Assembly (NCBI RefSeq): GCF_026151205.1
Contig: NC_087082.1
Span: 19,928,494 to 19,988,493, forward strand
Source: Bolinopsis microptera
Taxonomy: Eukaryota > Ctenophora > Tentaculata > Lobata > Bolinopsidae
Reading direction: 5' to 3'
Length of the DNA: 60,000 nt
The position numbers and the translations under genes are program-made. Shown piece by piece: positions 32,201 to 44,035 of the stretch (positions within the stretch are counted from its first letter, which is position 1; each line of letters starts with the position of its first letter). Below the pieces are notes generated by a model. That model was not told where the DNA came from. It worked only from the letters and a program-made list of their open reading frames with translations, and searched no databases.

Positions 32201-32864
32201 GAGTTGAACCCGTAGAGGTTTAAAACTTAACTCTTTGAATGATCTTAATAAGCTTAAATATTACTGCTATAGAGTTTGCTTGGAGAAACAAATTTAACTC
32301 TAGCTGTCCTAATCTGTACTGATCACCATTTTAGATAGACTATGATTTCTTTTAGGGGGTTTTGAATATTTTAATGGTGTAAACCGTTTTCTTAATATAA
32401 GAAATAATTTCAATCATGCTTCACTACCGAAATTACAATTAACCCATTCAAGCCTTCGTAAACAAAAACGGACAGTATTCTGTGTTAGAAAAAATATGTA
32501 CTTCCAACAAAACGTGCAATTTCTTGGTACTCAGGTGCACATTCTTGATGCCCGAAATGCATTCAAGCTCCTAGATATCTTCCTTCAATAATGGCCTATA
32601 ATCACATTTGCCAAAAAAAACAGCTGCATTGTAATGCGGTTGTCCCACTTAGTTTGATTATCTTATTTAAGCTGTAAATATCGAACTCGAAGACCTGTTT
32701 TCCGTTAATTATTTCCTTGAATGCAGGTATTTGAAGGTTTTGAAGCACTTTTTTTCCATTAATCTATTTTCCTGGTGTAGAAACAGACCTAACTAGTTGA
32801 TATTGTTTTATTCTAATTAAAGTATATATGAATTAATATAACTACAAATATCATATATTTTTAG
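32201..32864. other. AT-rich, no gene seen
   Basis: No ORF or repeat recognised; it leads into a possible exon acceptor at 32864. Confidence 0.4.
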
Positions 32865-32959
32865 CTGAACCAGAATTTCCTTGGGACGAGATGCTTTCCG
32901 AACAAACATTATTGTATGCTGATATAATAATAACAACCGATCCTAAGGGCCTGAAATAT
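32865..32959 (+). CDS. Candidate internal exon, cytochrome P450-like
   Basis: Bounded by TATATTTTTAG and GTAAGT and open in one frame: it includes EPEFPWDEMLSEQ and YADIIITTDPKGLKY. The segment resembles the N-terminal P450 block in which a short strand is followed by TDP, K/E and LKxVL. Joined in phase to 36009-36059 it continues VLKAWSTTHY. Short and unsupported by a neighbouring full gene, so it may be a relic. Function is a guess. Confidence 0.3.
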
Positions 32960-33258
32960 GTAAGTACTTTGTTCAAGCTTATGTGACCTTTTATATTCTT
33001 AGACACTTATGACTGCTTTAGCTCCACCTTTATAATAAAAGATAACCTCTACCAAGCCGATTGTGGAGAGAATGGCAGTCATATTTACATTACCATTTTA
33101 CAACTATTTAACATTACCACCAACTGACAGTAATTATCAAAGTCAAGAATTATACTGATGAAAACCATTAAATACCTAAAACTGCGTTGTACAAACACAC
33201 TTGTTTATTGAATAGTTAACATTAAGGATGGTTGATGCCTGTTTAAGTTCATTCCAGT

Positions 33259-33509
33259 GAGTTCCCACTACGAGTGTTGGCTGAAGGTGGCGCGCCTGAG
33301 AGGTGGCGCGTTGTAAGCAGAGTATGATAATCGCGAGGTCCTGGGCCGCATAGAGCGGACGCGATAATTCAAACGTAAATGAAAGCTAATGTCAAGCTGC
33401 GCCGCAAGGCTGACAATATAATACTCAGCGAAGCGCAGCGGCGCAGCCACCGTCTCTGCGCGTCGAGCCGCCGCGTCTCCAGTTGGTTACCACTCGAAGG
33501 TGGGAACTC
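33259..33509. mobile_element. MITE-like element with terminal inverted repeats
   Basis: A 251-bp GC-rich insert in AT-rich DNA. It starts GAGTTCCCACTACGAGTG and ends with the imperfect reverse complement CACTCGAAGGTGGGAACTC. The interior is rich in GCGC words. No clear target-site duplication was found. Confidence 0.6.
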
Positions 33510-36008
33510 CACGTTATGCTCATCTTACTTACCAGTTATTTAGACAGCCAATTCTTATCATTGTGACTTTAGCAAGTGGATATTTCAATGCAACATTTAA
33601 ACAACGTTTTAGGCAAGATTGGCACATTGGTTTGATCACTGATTGATCACCAAAGTTACTTAATGAATAATAATTGAAACTAATCAATCGAAATCACTGG
33701 ATTGAGTGCCATTGAATTGAGGGAAGAAATCACAGATTAAGTTGCCAGGCTCATGTATCCGTGCCAGATCTAAAATGGTCATAACTCGGCTTTGTTGTAA
33801 ACAACAACGTGAAGTTAAAGGAAAGACTTCAATTATCAACACAAGTCCAAATGTGTGCCCTGGAAATTTTGGAGTTCCTAACTTCAAAAACGTTCTCAAT
33901 TTATGGTGACAATAAGAAAAAGAGGGAGTGGTACAAAACCCTATCCAATCTCACTAGTGACAAAATACCTTTAGAATTTAGAAATAATCTCTATAATCGT
34001 TTCCTCTTCAAATAGTTATTTGGTCATTTACTTTTGAACACAGAGACAGTCTGAGTTCTTTAGCTTCGATCAGTATCGGATGAACGGTAGCTAGAGTTTC
34101 AAATGATACTTTGACCAGCTCTGGGTTTTCAGCTGGACATAGTTCCCAATTGAGCATCTTCGAAGCTTGCTTTTTTTCTGCAATTTGTCAAACACATCAC
34201 AAATTTGACGCCAAGTTTTCTCCCCCTGTATCCTCTGAGACTAAAAATGAAGACATTCTGCAATCATTCCAAACTACTTTCATCAGTTTTCTGCCGTGAA
34301 GTGAGACAGAGCTGGGTGAAGGGTTTCCTCTGCATTGTTTGCTGAATTCTGAGCACTGATGATTTCACTTTTCATTTCCTCTAGCTTTTTATTCGTGAGA
34401 ATACGCTGATATTAGACAATACCCTAAAACGCATCAAAAAAGGTTGCTTTACTCTAGAACGTCCTTTGATGGTTTCTTGAAACTTCTCGAATGGGATATC
34501 ACTATCATTCATCAAGTTTTATTGTCTTCATTACTCCAACCCAATATACCAAGATCATTTGAAGCATCGAAAGCTGGTCGAAAATGTTTACTTGACTACA
34601 TAGAGAGTCATTAAGTACAACATCTTCCAATAACGTACTCACAATTGTATAGCACCGGACCGACACAAATCGCAGATAAGTCGTCGAATTATAGCAATAA
34701 GAAGATGCACATGTAAGAAATGTAGTAACTCAAAGTTTTCCACGTTTTTAGGTCCCCGTCGGATCACATGATTTCTCCATCATAGAATTGTTCCCAATTA
34801 GTGGTATTTTACAGTACCGTCGAGCTATAATAATGACTCCATAGAGTGTGTTACGTATAGTTTAAGCTAGATCTTAGTCTTAAGCAATAAGGTTCAGAGA
34901 GCTAGAGATGTCAGAGTGATAGACAAGGTTACGACGACCAGATCCCCGGTTAAATCCCGAATTTTTTGAAAAAACTGAAGTTTAAAGCAAAATTAATATA
35001 CCAATTAAAAACAAAACACTGTCAGAGTCAAGTGCCAATTTGTTGGGTAAGGCTGCGCTTGTGCTTTTATCAGTTGCGAATACATATTAAGTGTAAGGTT
35101 AAGTGCTTGGTTTTCTTAGCTAAGAACCCGGTCCCAAATCTGGCTGAATCCCGGTCCCGGCGTAATACCTGGTTCAGCACTCCTTTCATTCCCCGGCCAA
35201 AAAAGCAGTCCCCGGTCGATCCTTGGGACAGAAGGGCCGGTTAAATAATGTTTTGTTTCTGATATTTTGGTCAAGAGCGTACTGATATACATTGAACCTA
35301 CACAGTTTTAAGTACCCCTCACTTGAGTACTTGTGAATCATAGTCCATGACCACTATTGGGAACCAATTCTGTGCGGAGAGAAACAAGTGATCCGACGCC
35401 AAGGGGACCAAAAAGTGGAAAACTCTGATTTACCGCACAATTATCTTTCCCAAACTGTACCTGTAAGTCGGGGTTTTACATAAAATATTATCACGAAGAT
35501 CAGCCTCAGCAAGTATTGCCATCCTGATATATTAAAGTAAATACCTATTTTTTTAGAAAATAAGTGCTTACTTTCTATCACCATCTATAAGTAATACTAG
35601 CCAAAATAGTGATACGTATACATATATATGCAGAGTGCTACATAGAGATCAATTGTTTCATCTTAAGTTTGTTTACGCAGTTTTTTTTTTTTCTTTTTTC
35701 TTTTTTTTTTTTTTTTTTTTTTTTGCTACGCTCATACCTGTAGTGGTAGTGAACCTGTAATAGTGATAGATTGCCCGACCCTAATTCGTGGTTTTAATCA
35801 ACGTGCTCATGCTTGGTTATAGTTGGATATCAGCTGTTATGTTCTAAAAATTTATAGCGCTTCATTAGTAAGACTATGTTCAATGTTGGAATTGTTTTAA
35901 TTAAATTAGTTACCCAGAATTTTATTAGGATATGGTAACGTAATACTTTTTTTGAGTTCCGATTATTTGTTTAAGTGTACTTGTTTTTATCAAAACATAT
36001 AATTTCAG
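33510..36008. other. No supported gene; poly(T) tract
   Basis: Holds short chance ORFs (33809-34015, 34111-34299, 34966-35244) with no recognisable family, and a T-rich tract at 35683-35724. Could be intron of the candidate gene above. Confidence 0.35.
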
Positions 36009-36059
36009 GTGTTAAAAGCTTGGAGCACGACACATTACGAATCGAAGGCGTTTCGCTGA
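36009..36059 (+). CDS. Candidate terminal exon joined to 32865-32959
   Basis: Follows acceptor ATAATTTCAG and reads VLKAWSTTHYESKAFR then TGA, in phase with the exon at 32865-32959. If the P450 reading is right, the stop truncates the protein early, pointing to a pseudogene or a chance match. Confidence 0.25.
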   Translation: MLKAWSTTHYESKAFR

Positions 36060-36967
36060 CTGATGGCTTGCTATTTACTGCTGACTACTAGCTTATCCTT
36101 CTGTTGCCTCAAATCAGGGAAGAACACCAATTAGAATCATCGATTTAATCACAGGCTATTACGATTGTTTACAAGGGCCCTAGCACCGGGTAGTTTAAGT
36201 TATTCGATTCGATTTTATTAAATAACGCCGTTTTGTCTTTTTCTGAGTCTATTATTAAAGCTGTCATGTGTTCATCTTATTTATTGCTGCGATGTTTTAC
36301 TTTATTTTATATATCAGTTTTGAGACTAATTAATGAATTTGACAAATTTACAAGTTTTAAATATTTGATAATTTTTGATATTCGCCATATTTATAGAAAA
36401 AGTGTATATCAGTAACAATACTACACAATATTAATGTATTTTGATTTCTGTTGTGTGTACAACACTCCCGTCATAGTAAAGCAGGCGGAGACTGCACGTG
36501 TCACGTGTTAAGAATTCTGGAGCTAAATTTCAATCATTTACATGTTGAGTTTTAGAGTGATCTACGAAATAATAGCATGTAACTTCGGTTTGTGATTTAA
36601 AATTTTATATACGATAAAAATTGATTTCTAGCTCCTCCCTGTGACAACCGGATTTTCTATGTATTCCTTTAGATAAAAAAAAGGTCAGACATATTTATAT
36701 GGTACAAAAATTCGGGATTTATGGAAAAATTGAAAAAATCCCCATATTTTTTTATCCTACGAATTTCTGAAAATTCGTACAGAATTACTGAATTTATGAA
36801 AAAATAATCCCCATATTTTCTTCCCAACCAAAATGTTCGATCCCCGCAATTATGGACCACATAATATGTCTTGTAAGGAATGATTCACATTCGACACAAA
36901 AACCGAGAAAGCACCTCTGCATTGGTTCGTGCGCTGCTCGGGGCGAGCACGTTTCCTTGATTTGTGT
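36060..36967. other. AT-rich, no gene seen
   Basis: Only weak, low-complexity ORFs on either strand. Confidence 0.4.
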
Positions 36968-37470
36968 AGGGGATTTCACACTTTGTATGAGTTCCCTGGT
37001 ATTTGAACATTTTCAGGGTGGTTTTAAATGGTTTATATTAGTACTTGTCCCTAACAATTAGGAAAACCGAGTTTCGACATCTTGACCCACTCAGGCCACT
37101 CCCAGGGGCCACGCCCCACCCCAAATTACTGAAGCCCAGGCAAATCAAGATGGAGAATCTTTACCCTGTATGGGTTTTTATGTTTCCGGGGTATTTGGAA
37201 CATGTTTAGGATGTCTAATATAATTACCTGTCCCAAACCACAGAAAGACCGAGTTTCGACATCTCTTGACTCACTCAGGCCACTCCCAGGGCCTCGCCCT
37301 ACCCCACAAAATTACTGAAATCAGCAGTCAAATCAAGAATGAGAATCTTTACCCTGTAGGAGATTTAATGTTTCCGGGTATTTGGAACATGATTTGTGGT
37401 TAGATAGAAGTACCTGACCCCACCAACCAAGCAACAATTTTCGACGTCTTGACCCACTCAGGGGCCATCC
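36968..37470. repeat. Diverged tandem repeat, 3 copies of about 185 bp
   Basis: Three copies sharing ATTTGGAACATG, GAGTTTCGACATC, TTGACCCACTCAGG.CCA and CCCAGGG, spaced by 182 to 187 bp. Divergence is 15-25% by eye. Confidence 0.75.
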
Positions 37471-38533
37471 CAGGGACAATTCGAAACAATTTTTTAGGGG
37501 AATTTTGAAATCCGTGTCAAATCCCCTAAAAAAATTCCCTCCCCAACAAAATTCAGGAAACGTCTTCGCAACGTTACGCGAATTGTAACGCGCCATTTAA
37601 CAAGTTTGGTAGACAAAGAAGCGCGCCGGCGAACCAAGCGGCAATAATCTATTGTCTCTTCAAATATTCAAACTCGGTTGAACAAAAAATAAATTGATTG
37701 TGACTGTAAATCATGGATTAAAAATTACGCATACAAGCAAATCTTGTGTTATCTTTTCCAATTGACACGTGCCCTGATCTAACTGCTAAGTTGTCCATTT
37801 TAGGCATTAGGGACTCATAATGATGAAAATCTCACAAAAAGATGTCGGATGACAAACGAAGCGTGATATATCGTTTCGCTTTATATATATATATATATAT
37901 TATATATAGTAAGATTTGCTTCCCACGCGGACGACTGGGGTTCGATTCTCAGTGGGGACCAATTCGGTTCCCAGTGGGACCAATTAGGTCGGATGTAGTT
38001 CGGCCACCAAACCATGGTGTAATACTTTCATAAGAGCTTCTTTTTTTTTTTTTCAATGAAACAAGAAATTTTTTTCAATGAAACAAGAAATTTAATTTTT
38101 AGCACATTTTACAGAGTAAAGAGATGTAAAACAATTTATAAAAATATAATGCTCATTTGGTGTATGACTTTTTGTCCTTGACTGTTAGTTTGATTTTGAA
38201 GGGACAGGCAACTAACGGGGCAGGGAATGTGCGTGCCTGAAAGCTTTTGCACACACCAAAACGCTAGTTCAGTTGAGTTTTTAGAGACAGGGCTCATATG
38301 AGGATCAGAAGAAAATTGTTAGCAGACGTTAGGGGTTCTGTTTGTGTTTGTTACTATGGGTTACAGTCTTGTTGTGACAGAAAGTCTACACTATATATAT
38401 GCCTAAGTTTAAATTGTGTAGTTTGAGGATATAAGATGCAACTTTAAGATTGATATTGGAGAGCTGTTGAAAAATTATGTTCGTTTTATCAATGGTTATA
38501 ATAAGCTTCTCACAGAACAAGACTTGGAAAACA
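37471..38533. other. Non-coding; TA run and tRNA-like fragment
   Basis: A (TA)n run at 37879-37907 is followed by CGACTGGGGTTCGATTCTCAG (about 37928-37960), which folds as a tRNA T-arm with a B box (GGTTCGATTC). No matching D-arm or acceptor partner was found upstream, so a SINE or tRNA relic is likelier than a gene. The rest is probably the 3' tail of the LINE at 38534. Confidence 0.4.
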
Positions 38534-39952
38534 CTAGACTAGGGGAATTTCGCTGACATGTGTGTGACCAGCAAGTAGTGATCTTTCGAAGACAATATTG
38601 TTGCAGTCAAAATCTTTGATTGTCCAATCAAGCGGGGCGTGGCTGTGTTGATTATTTAATAGTGCACGTTTAAGCTTTCCCCGCAAACACATCACACTCA
38701 TGGTAAAGTCATCCATTCTAATTTTTGGAGTAATCATGTTAAAAATTTTGGTTGATCTTGTATTATGGTTATCAGGTGGGTCAGCCTGACAAATAAGTAG
38801 GGTCGGCTTCCTTGTCGAGCATGTGTAGCCTTCATGTAAGGATATTGGAGCACGAAATTTCATTATCTTGTAGAGCTCGAGGTAACAGTGGTATGTATAG
38901 AGATTTTGGATAGCTAGGATATTATTATGTTTGAATAGCGGTTTAGTATGTTCTTTCATGAAAAACTTGTTGTTAAGTCTTTGGTGCCCTATTGGTCTGG
39001 TACGTGCACAGGTCTTAAACTTATCAAGGTAAGCCTCCCTATCACCGAACATAACCCTAAGACAGTACTTCTGGGCGGTAAACAGAGAGCTTATACGATG
39101 CTTCGCTGCCCCACCCCAGACAGATATACAGTAAGAGAGATGGGATTCAAACAAAGTATAGTATAGTTGTTGATGTAGAAATTCTGGAAGGGAGCAGCGA
39201 AGTCGACATAAGGTGGAAGTGGAATGATTTAGATTTCGCTTAAGGGCTTTAATGTGTTCTTCCCATGAAAGGTTTTCATCAATTATAACTCCAAGGAATT
39301 TAGTGGATGAAACTTTTTTTATCGGAAAGTTGTCTATAGTAAGTCCTACTTCATCATCTGATAGAGTCTCTGACTTAGAACCTTTCATGGGAGGCTTGAA
39401 GTGTATGTAGCAGCACTTGGACATATTTATATGTAACTTATTTGCTCGCATGTAAGACTGCAATGATGAAAGAAGCTTATTTCCACGTTCATAGGCCTCA
39501 CGTTTTGTTTTTCCTACAACAAATATATTGGTATCATCAGCAAATGTAACAAATGATCCTAGTTTAGAACTGTTTGAGATGTCGTTCATGTAGAGGAGAA
39601 ATAGGAGAGGTCCAAGTATTGAACCCTGCGGGACACCAAATTGAATAGATAGGGTGTCTGATTTTTCTCCCACAACTTCGGTGTATTGTAGTCTATTTGT
39701 TAAGTAGCTTTTTATAAGGTTATTTGCTACTCCTCTAATTCCACAGCCCTCTAATTTTATAAGTAGTGTTGAATGGTCGATAGTGTCAAAGGCTTTGCTT
39801 AAGTCAATGAATATTCCTAGAACATGATTCTTGAGTTTAAGAGATTTTGTAATTAAATCTACAGAGTAATTGACTGCATGAGATGTAGAATGAGATTGCC
39901 TAAATCCAAACTTCGAAAAAACTTTTGGTGAAAATTTTCGAAATTTTATCAA
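38534..39952 (-). pseudogene. Jockey/CR1-like LINE reverse transcriptase, 5' truncated
   Basis: A 472-residue open frame. Reverse transcriptase blocks: GFRQSHSTSHA, FIDLSKAFDTIDH, GVPQGSILGPLLFLLYMNDI, TFADDTNIFV, RANKLHINMSKC, STKFLGVIIDENLSW, then the C-terminal LSYCISVWGG and EHTKPLFKHNNIL region. The endonuclease and first RT blocks are missing, so the copy is 5' truncated near 39950, although the remaining frame is intact and looks young. Related, more decayed copies lie at 48.2-48.9 kb and 57.5-59.5 kb. They share the HTKPLF and FLGVIIDE motifs. Confidence 0.9.
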
Positions 39953-40049
39953 GCCTCAAAAAATGTCAAAGTGAAAAATTTTCGAATTTTTTCTAAAAAC
40001 TACCTTTCCCCGTGTTTTACAAAATTCTGATCATTTTGAGCCGATTTTA

Positions 40050-40131
40050 ATTGCTAATTAACTAATTACCAAAAATCATAAAAATGTTTATAAACATTTT
40101 TATGATTTTTGGTAATTAGTTAATTAGTAAT
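40050..40131. repeat. Long perfect hairpin
   Basis: An AT-rich palindrome with arms of about 38 bp centred on AAATGTTTATAAACATTT near 40090. The outer arms read ATTGCTAATTAACTAATTAC and its near complement. May be a folded mini-element. Confidence 0.8.
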
Positions 40132-40193
40132 TATCCAATTATCTGATTGTCTGACATGAACATTTTTCTGACAAAAGTTTTTCTCGTCGATAA

Positions 40194-40389
40194 GATAAAT
40201 ATACATATCACCGGAGACTCGCGGGCGGAACAAAATATTGTACGCGCACGCGCGTGCAATATTTCATATGTCCCCGAGGGCGCTAGCCCGAGGAAGACAT
40301 ATTTTCGTATAGCACGGATCGAGGGCCCATCGGGCCCGAGTGCTATACGATTTTTCCGCCCGCGGGTCGAGGTGATGTGGATTATATCC
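40194..40389. mobile_element. Multi-hairpin MITE
   Basis: A 196-bp element bounded by inverted ends (left GATAAATATACATATCACC, right complement of GGATATAATCCACATCACC, extending into CTCGCGGGCGGAA). Inside are three successive hairpins: 40235-40262, 40266-40303 and 40307-40350. The single strand would fold as a cloverleaf. A sequence like its right neighbour (ATCCACCAGCGTG) recurs at 59565. Confidence 0.75.
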
Positions 40390-40762
40390 ACCAGCGTGAG
40401 CTTTTTCTTACAGATATTAGTTTTTTTTATATCGGGTATATCCATGAGCGGGCGCTTCTCAAGTGTAGTTGTAATGCCACTAATTAGATGATCATTTACT
40501 AAGTTTTATAAATGTAAATATATCCACAATGTAATATATCCACAAGTGGGCGTTTATCACGAAGCTTCAGTTTCCAACAATCACAGCAAATTAATGTACA
40601 AGATTTCAGAAATTTTACGAGAAAATCATGTTGCTTTTAGTTTAAGATGTTATAGAACAGGCCAAAATGACTGACTATAGAACGAAAAACCGGCCGCTAT
40701 CAAACAATGTTTCAGCTCATTGTTTAATGTTTCCTGTACATATAATTTTATTGTAAACAATC

Positions 40763-40980
40763 AAAATATAGGCCCTCTCTCCCTCATCTCCTTATCTCCT
40801 TCTCTCACTCTCCCACTCTCTCCCTATCTTCCTTTCTCCTTCTCCCACTCTCCTTACCTCCCTCTCTCCCTCTATCCCTCTCTCTTTAGCTCCATCTCTC
40901 CTCATCTCCCTCTCCTCCTCTCCCTTTCTCTCCCTCTCTACTTCTCTACCTCTCTCCCCTCTCCCTCCCCTCTCCCTCCC
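40763..40980 (+). repeat. CT-rich tract, TCTCCCTC-type
   Basis: About 218 bp of almost pure pyrimidine. It ends a few bases before a probable 3' splice site and so is a very long polypyrimidine tract in the transcript. The ORFs on both strands are compositional. Confidence 0.85.
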
Positions 40981-40989
40981 TGGAACCAG

Positions 40990-43439
40990 AACAAGCACCG
41001 CCAGTCGCCACAGAGCCTGCTACTACCACGTGAGTATCAGTTACCTGGGTAACCAGGGTTACCCAGGTAACCAGTTACTAGAGTTTCTGTAGCAGCTACT
41101 GAGTGACTGGACAATCAAAAGTAGTAACCCAAATAGCTCGAGATCACAGTCTGATCATGGACATTGAATATGAAAGTTAAAGATCAAATTTATAACATCA
41201 ATTTAAATGGCAGTTTCAAAACAAAAACAGGGCAAAATATCTTTCGGGAACACAATAGAATAACACGTAAAATGTCGGCCTAAATTTCAAGGTTTATCAA
41301 CTGAAATAGTGAACTGAAAATGGTAAACACAAAACAATTATCGATACTAATGGATATCACAGGCTTAGACTTAACGTCTCCACGAATTTGGTGGATATAC
41401 ACCTTTGATTAATTCGTAAATAGTGGCCTAAGGACACTTGGAAAATTTTGGAAAAGTTGGTCAGCAGAATGAAACCTAAAAATTGAACTTAAAAACGTCA
41501 TAAATCCTTTGGAAGCTTTTCGTGTCAGTAGATCGATTTTTTTCAGACGGATCTGTACTATCTTTGCACTCTGCACTGCAAATGTCCATATCACGCAAAA
41601 TATTGACCTTATAAGGTAATCGTGACGTCGCGTTATCCATGAAAGTACTGGCACGAGTACTGAACAAACTGTGCCTGCAGTCACGTCAGGCACGGATTTT
41701 TAGCAAGGTAAGTAGGTACGGTTTTTGAAAAGATTTCCCTGGCGTGCCTGAGGAGTTGTCGCGTATCCTCTAATCACACTACGTGCCTCTGGTCATGACT
41801 GTCGTGCCTGTTGGCATTACATCTGACTGCACTATGAAAACGGTCATGGTGAAAACAGTCATAGTATGGTCGGACCCTTAAATTCTGAGATAAACTATGG
41901 GCGACAATCTTACAATTCCTTTACAATTTTGCTTGAACACCTCTTCTTTAAATAATAAATTAATGATATTCATTAATCGTTGCTCGGTAGTTATGAGTTA
42001 AACATACAATTAACAGGTTGGTTACCAGTCAAAAGTGGGGTGATTATAGAGTGGGATCTTGAGTCGACACCTATAGAAGTTAGAACTGATAGCGGGGTGG
42101 GGAGTAACGATAAGGTGGCATTGTACCTCAAATCTGCAGGGGGAGAGAATGCAGGAGAAGTCCAACTCTCCTTCTCCCCTACTCTACGATACTTTCTCGA
42201 CTATTGCGAACCCTGGACTAACCTCCCTGTTAATCCCCCCTCTGCTACTGACAAGGTGTGGCGTATAACCGAAACTGCAGGTGTTAGACTAGTGATACAC
42301 TGTAACGAGGTAGAGGTGCTTAACAAACTGCTATCAACGTGTAGTGGCGGTAGTTGGAGCACTATCTGGAACAGAGACGTGGCAAAGATAAAGTTCGAAA
42401 CCCATGACACAGCATCTGATTACTACAGACCACAACCAGGTGATTAATGACAACAAGCATCGTGATTACGTGTTTTCTGTCTAAATTTCAAGTGTGTTAT
42501 TTAACATAATATAACACATATATAGGATATGGGATATAGGATAGTTATTAGTTAGCATATTGTTAATTATAACTGAATAAAGTGGTAATAATTTTATCAG
42601 TTACTGTTTTCCGAATGAGATAAATCACATTCTTTCAATGAAGGCAGAGTTATAATCATATTGGCGATAGCGGATTGCAAAATAGCTAACTATAATTTAG
42701 AAATATTGAATATTTTGTAGTAGACATCATGGAGACAAGCCATTTTCAGCTACTAAAGGTTAAAACAATTATCAATCGAAAACTGATGTTTTTACAAAAT
42801 ATCTTGAACATAAGCAGTAAATTATTTTACCAAAAAAATCAAAACTGTTTTGGTTCAATATTATACAGTATTTGAGACTTGGACTCCCGAGCAAACGATA
42901 GTATAGTTATGTTAGAAGCTGCTTGAGAGGGTTCAGGTTGGGACAGGAAAACTAAATCGCGGAAGAGAACATAAGAAACCGTCAAAATAATAATTGTATC
43001 ACACAACTTAATTAATCAGTTTAACGTGATTTGATATGACATATCGACAGTGAGCTGTAAGGGACTGAAGGCTGAGTGGATAACTGCGATCAGAACAACA
43101 ACACAGTTCCCAGTAGTTCCAGGAACCGTGATGGAAGTGAATTGTGTTGAATCCAGAGCTCTCAATAAAGGGAGCAGCGAGGTGACCTGTACCTCAGGGA
43201 CGGAATTTAGTTTCGAATTTAATGAACCCGAGTGTATAAATACAGGTATTGTAGAAGCGAATACGCTAAATGGCCATAGCATCACTACAAGAGGATAACT
43301 AAACTCTTCATACAACCAGGATAGTATCACCAGAACCGACGAAAGGGGGTAAAATAATGTCGTAAGGGGGAGAGTTGGTTAATGGTTATATTACTATAGA
43401 AAACTGATTTAATTTAATTTTACAGTTGATGGGCTATGA
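40990..43439 (+). CDS. Extracellular protein: P/T linker, adhesion-type module, CCP
   Basis: 3' part of a spliced gene, exons 40990-41029, 41991-42439, 43051-43245 and probably 43426-43439, with phases 2, 1 and 1 matching at each junction. Exon 1 encodes a Pro/Thr linker (QAPPVATEPATTT). Exon 2 encodes about 150 residues beginning YELNIQLTGWLP and ending HDTASDYYRP; it contains CNEVEVLN and resembles a domain I recall from multidomain extracellular proteins of cnidarians and placozoans, possibly related to Methyltransf_FA. Exon 3 is a sushi/CCP module with four cysteines (SCK, VNC, VTC, PEC). Phase-1 flanks are typical of shuffled extracellular modules. The 5' exons, signal peptide and any membrane segment lie outside what I can see. 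The proposed end is VDGL then TGA. Confidence 0.7.
41040..41071. repeat. GGTTACC-type perfect hairpin in the intron
   Basis: GTTACCTGGGTAAC, loop CAGG, GTTACCCAGGTAAC: a perfect 14-bp stem built from the same TTACC word as the dispersed arrays. It starts ten bases after the exon donor at 41030. Confidence 0.9.
41991..42439 (+). CDS. Exon with YELNIQL..DTASDYYRP module
   Basis: 449 bp, acceptor GCTCGGTAG, donor CAACCAG followed by GTGATT. The frame is open throughout. Cysteines occur at YCEPW, IHCNE and STCSG. In transcript sense it enters in phase 2 and leaves in phase 1. Confidence 0.75.
43051..43245 (+). CDS. CCP/sushi domain exon
   Basis: 195 bp, phase 1 to 1, acceptor ATCGACAG, donor ACAG followed by GTATTG. 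Encodes one CCP: SCKGLKAEW, VVPGTVMEVNC, SSEVTCTSG, NEPECI. The hydrophobic and Gly spacing fits a single short CCP repeat. Confidence 0.8.
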
Positions 43440-43613
43440 CCAATAGCTCAGATGATACTGCAATCTAACCTAGATATCTAAATAAGAAACGGTTTGTTTG
43501 AGTTTTCCGGGAGGAAAAGTATGACAGCAGAAACCCAGTACCCAAAGGTCCCAAGAAAAGTTATCGAGGTAACCTGCTCTGAGATATCAACACAACAGCA
43601 TTTGACAAAGAAA

Positions 43614-43619
43614 AATAAA
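43614..43619 (+). promoter_or_regulatory. Possible poly(A) signal
   Basis: AATAAA about 175 bp downstream of the proposed stop of the CCP gene, on the same strand. Confidence 0.4.
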
Positions 43620-43796
43620 TGTAAGATAAATTTAAACTCAAAAATTTAACAAACAATGCATTGTTATTATAACATAGTAAAACACTCTGCTTCATATATA
43701 TATTAAGTCTAAATCAAAACACTTAATACAATCGTGAGATGTACGTAGAATCTATTTCAATTTTTCAACATGAACCCTTGATGATTATATAGTCTA

Positions 43797-44035
43797 ACAA
43801 ATATTAGAAAACTAACCGCAAATCCGGTGATTTCCATTTCAAATGACAAAAACCAGAAGATCTTAATAAGGTTCAACGATAATCTACTCCTATCTCAAGT
43901 TATTAATTAACAAATCCAGGAACGAAGATGATGCTGTATAAATTCTATACGAATGTCGACAGAATAGAGATGAACAGGAAGAAAGAGAGAGAATGTCAGC
44001 TCCAATTAATTTATGAGAATTCAAGGTTAGTAAGA
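43797..44035. repeat. Dispersed repeat, copy 1
   Basis: Shares with 44436-44650 the words AATATTAGAAA, AATCCGGTG, GATAATCTACTCCTATCT, CCAGGAACGAAGA and GATGCTGTATAAA in the same order. A shorter related piece (AATCCAGGAACGAGCC) lies at 47322. Possibly part of an LTR or non-autonomous element. Confidence 0.65.

Noticed and set aside
33809-34015. 68-residue ORF ending in LYNRFLFK as an exon
   Set aside because: No recognised family and no convincing splice sites around it.
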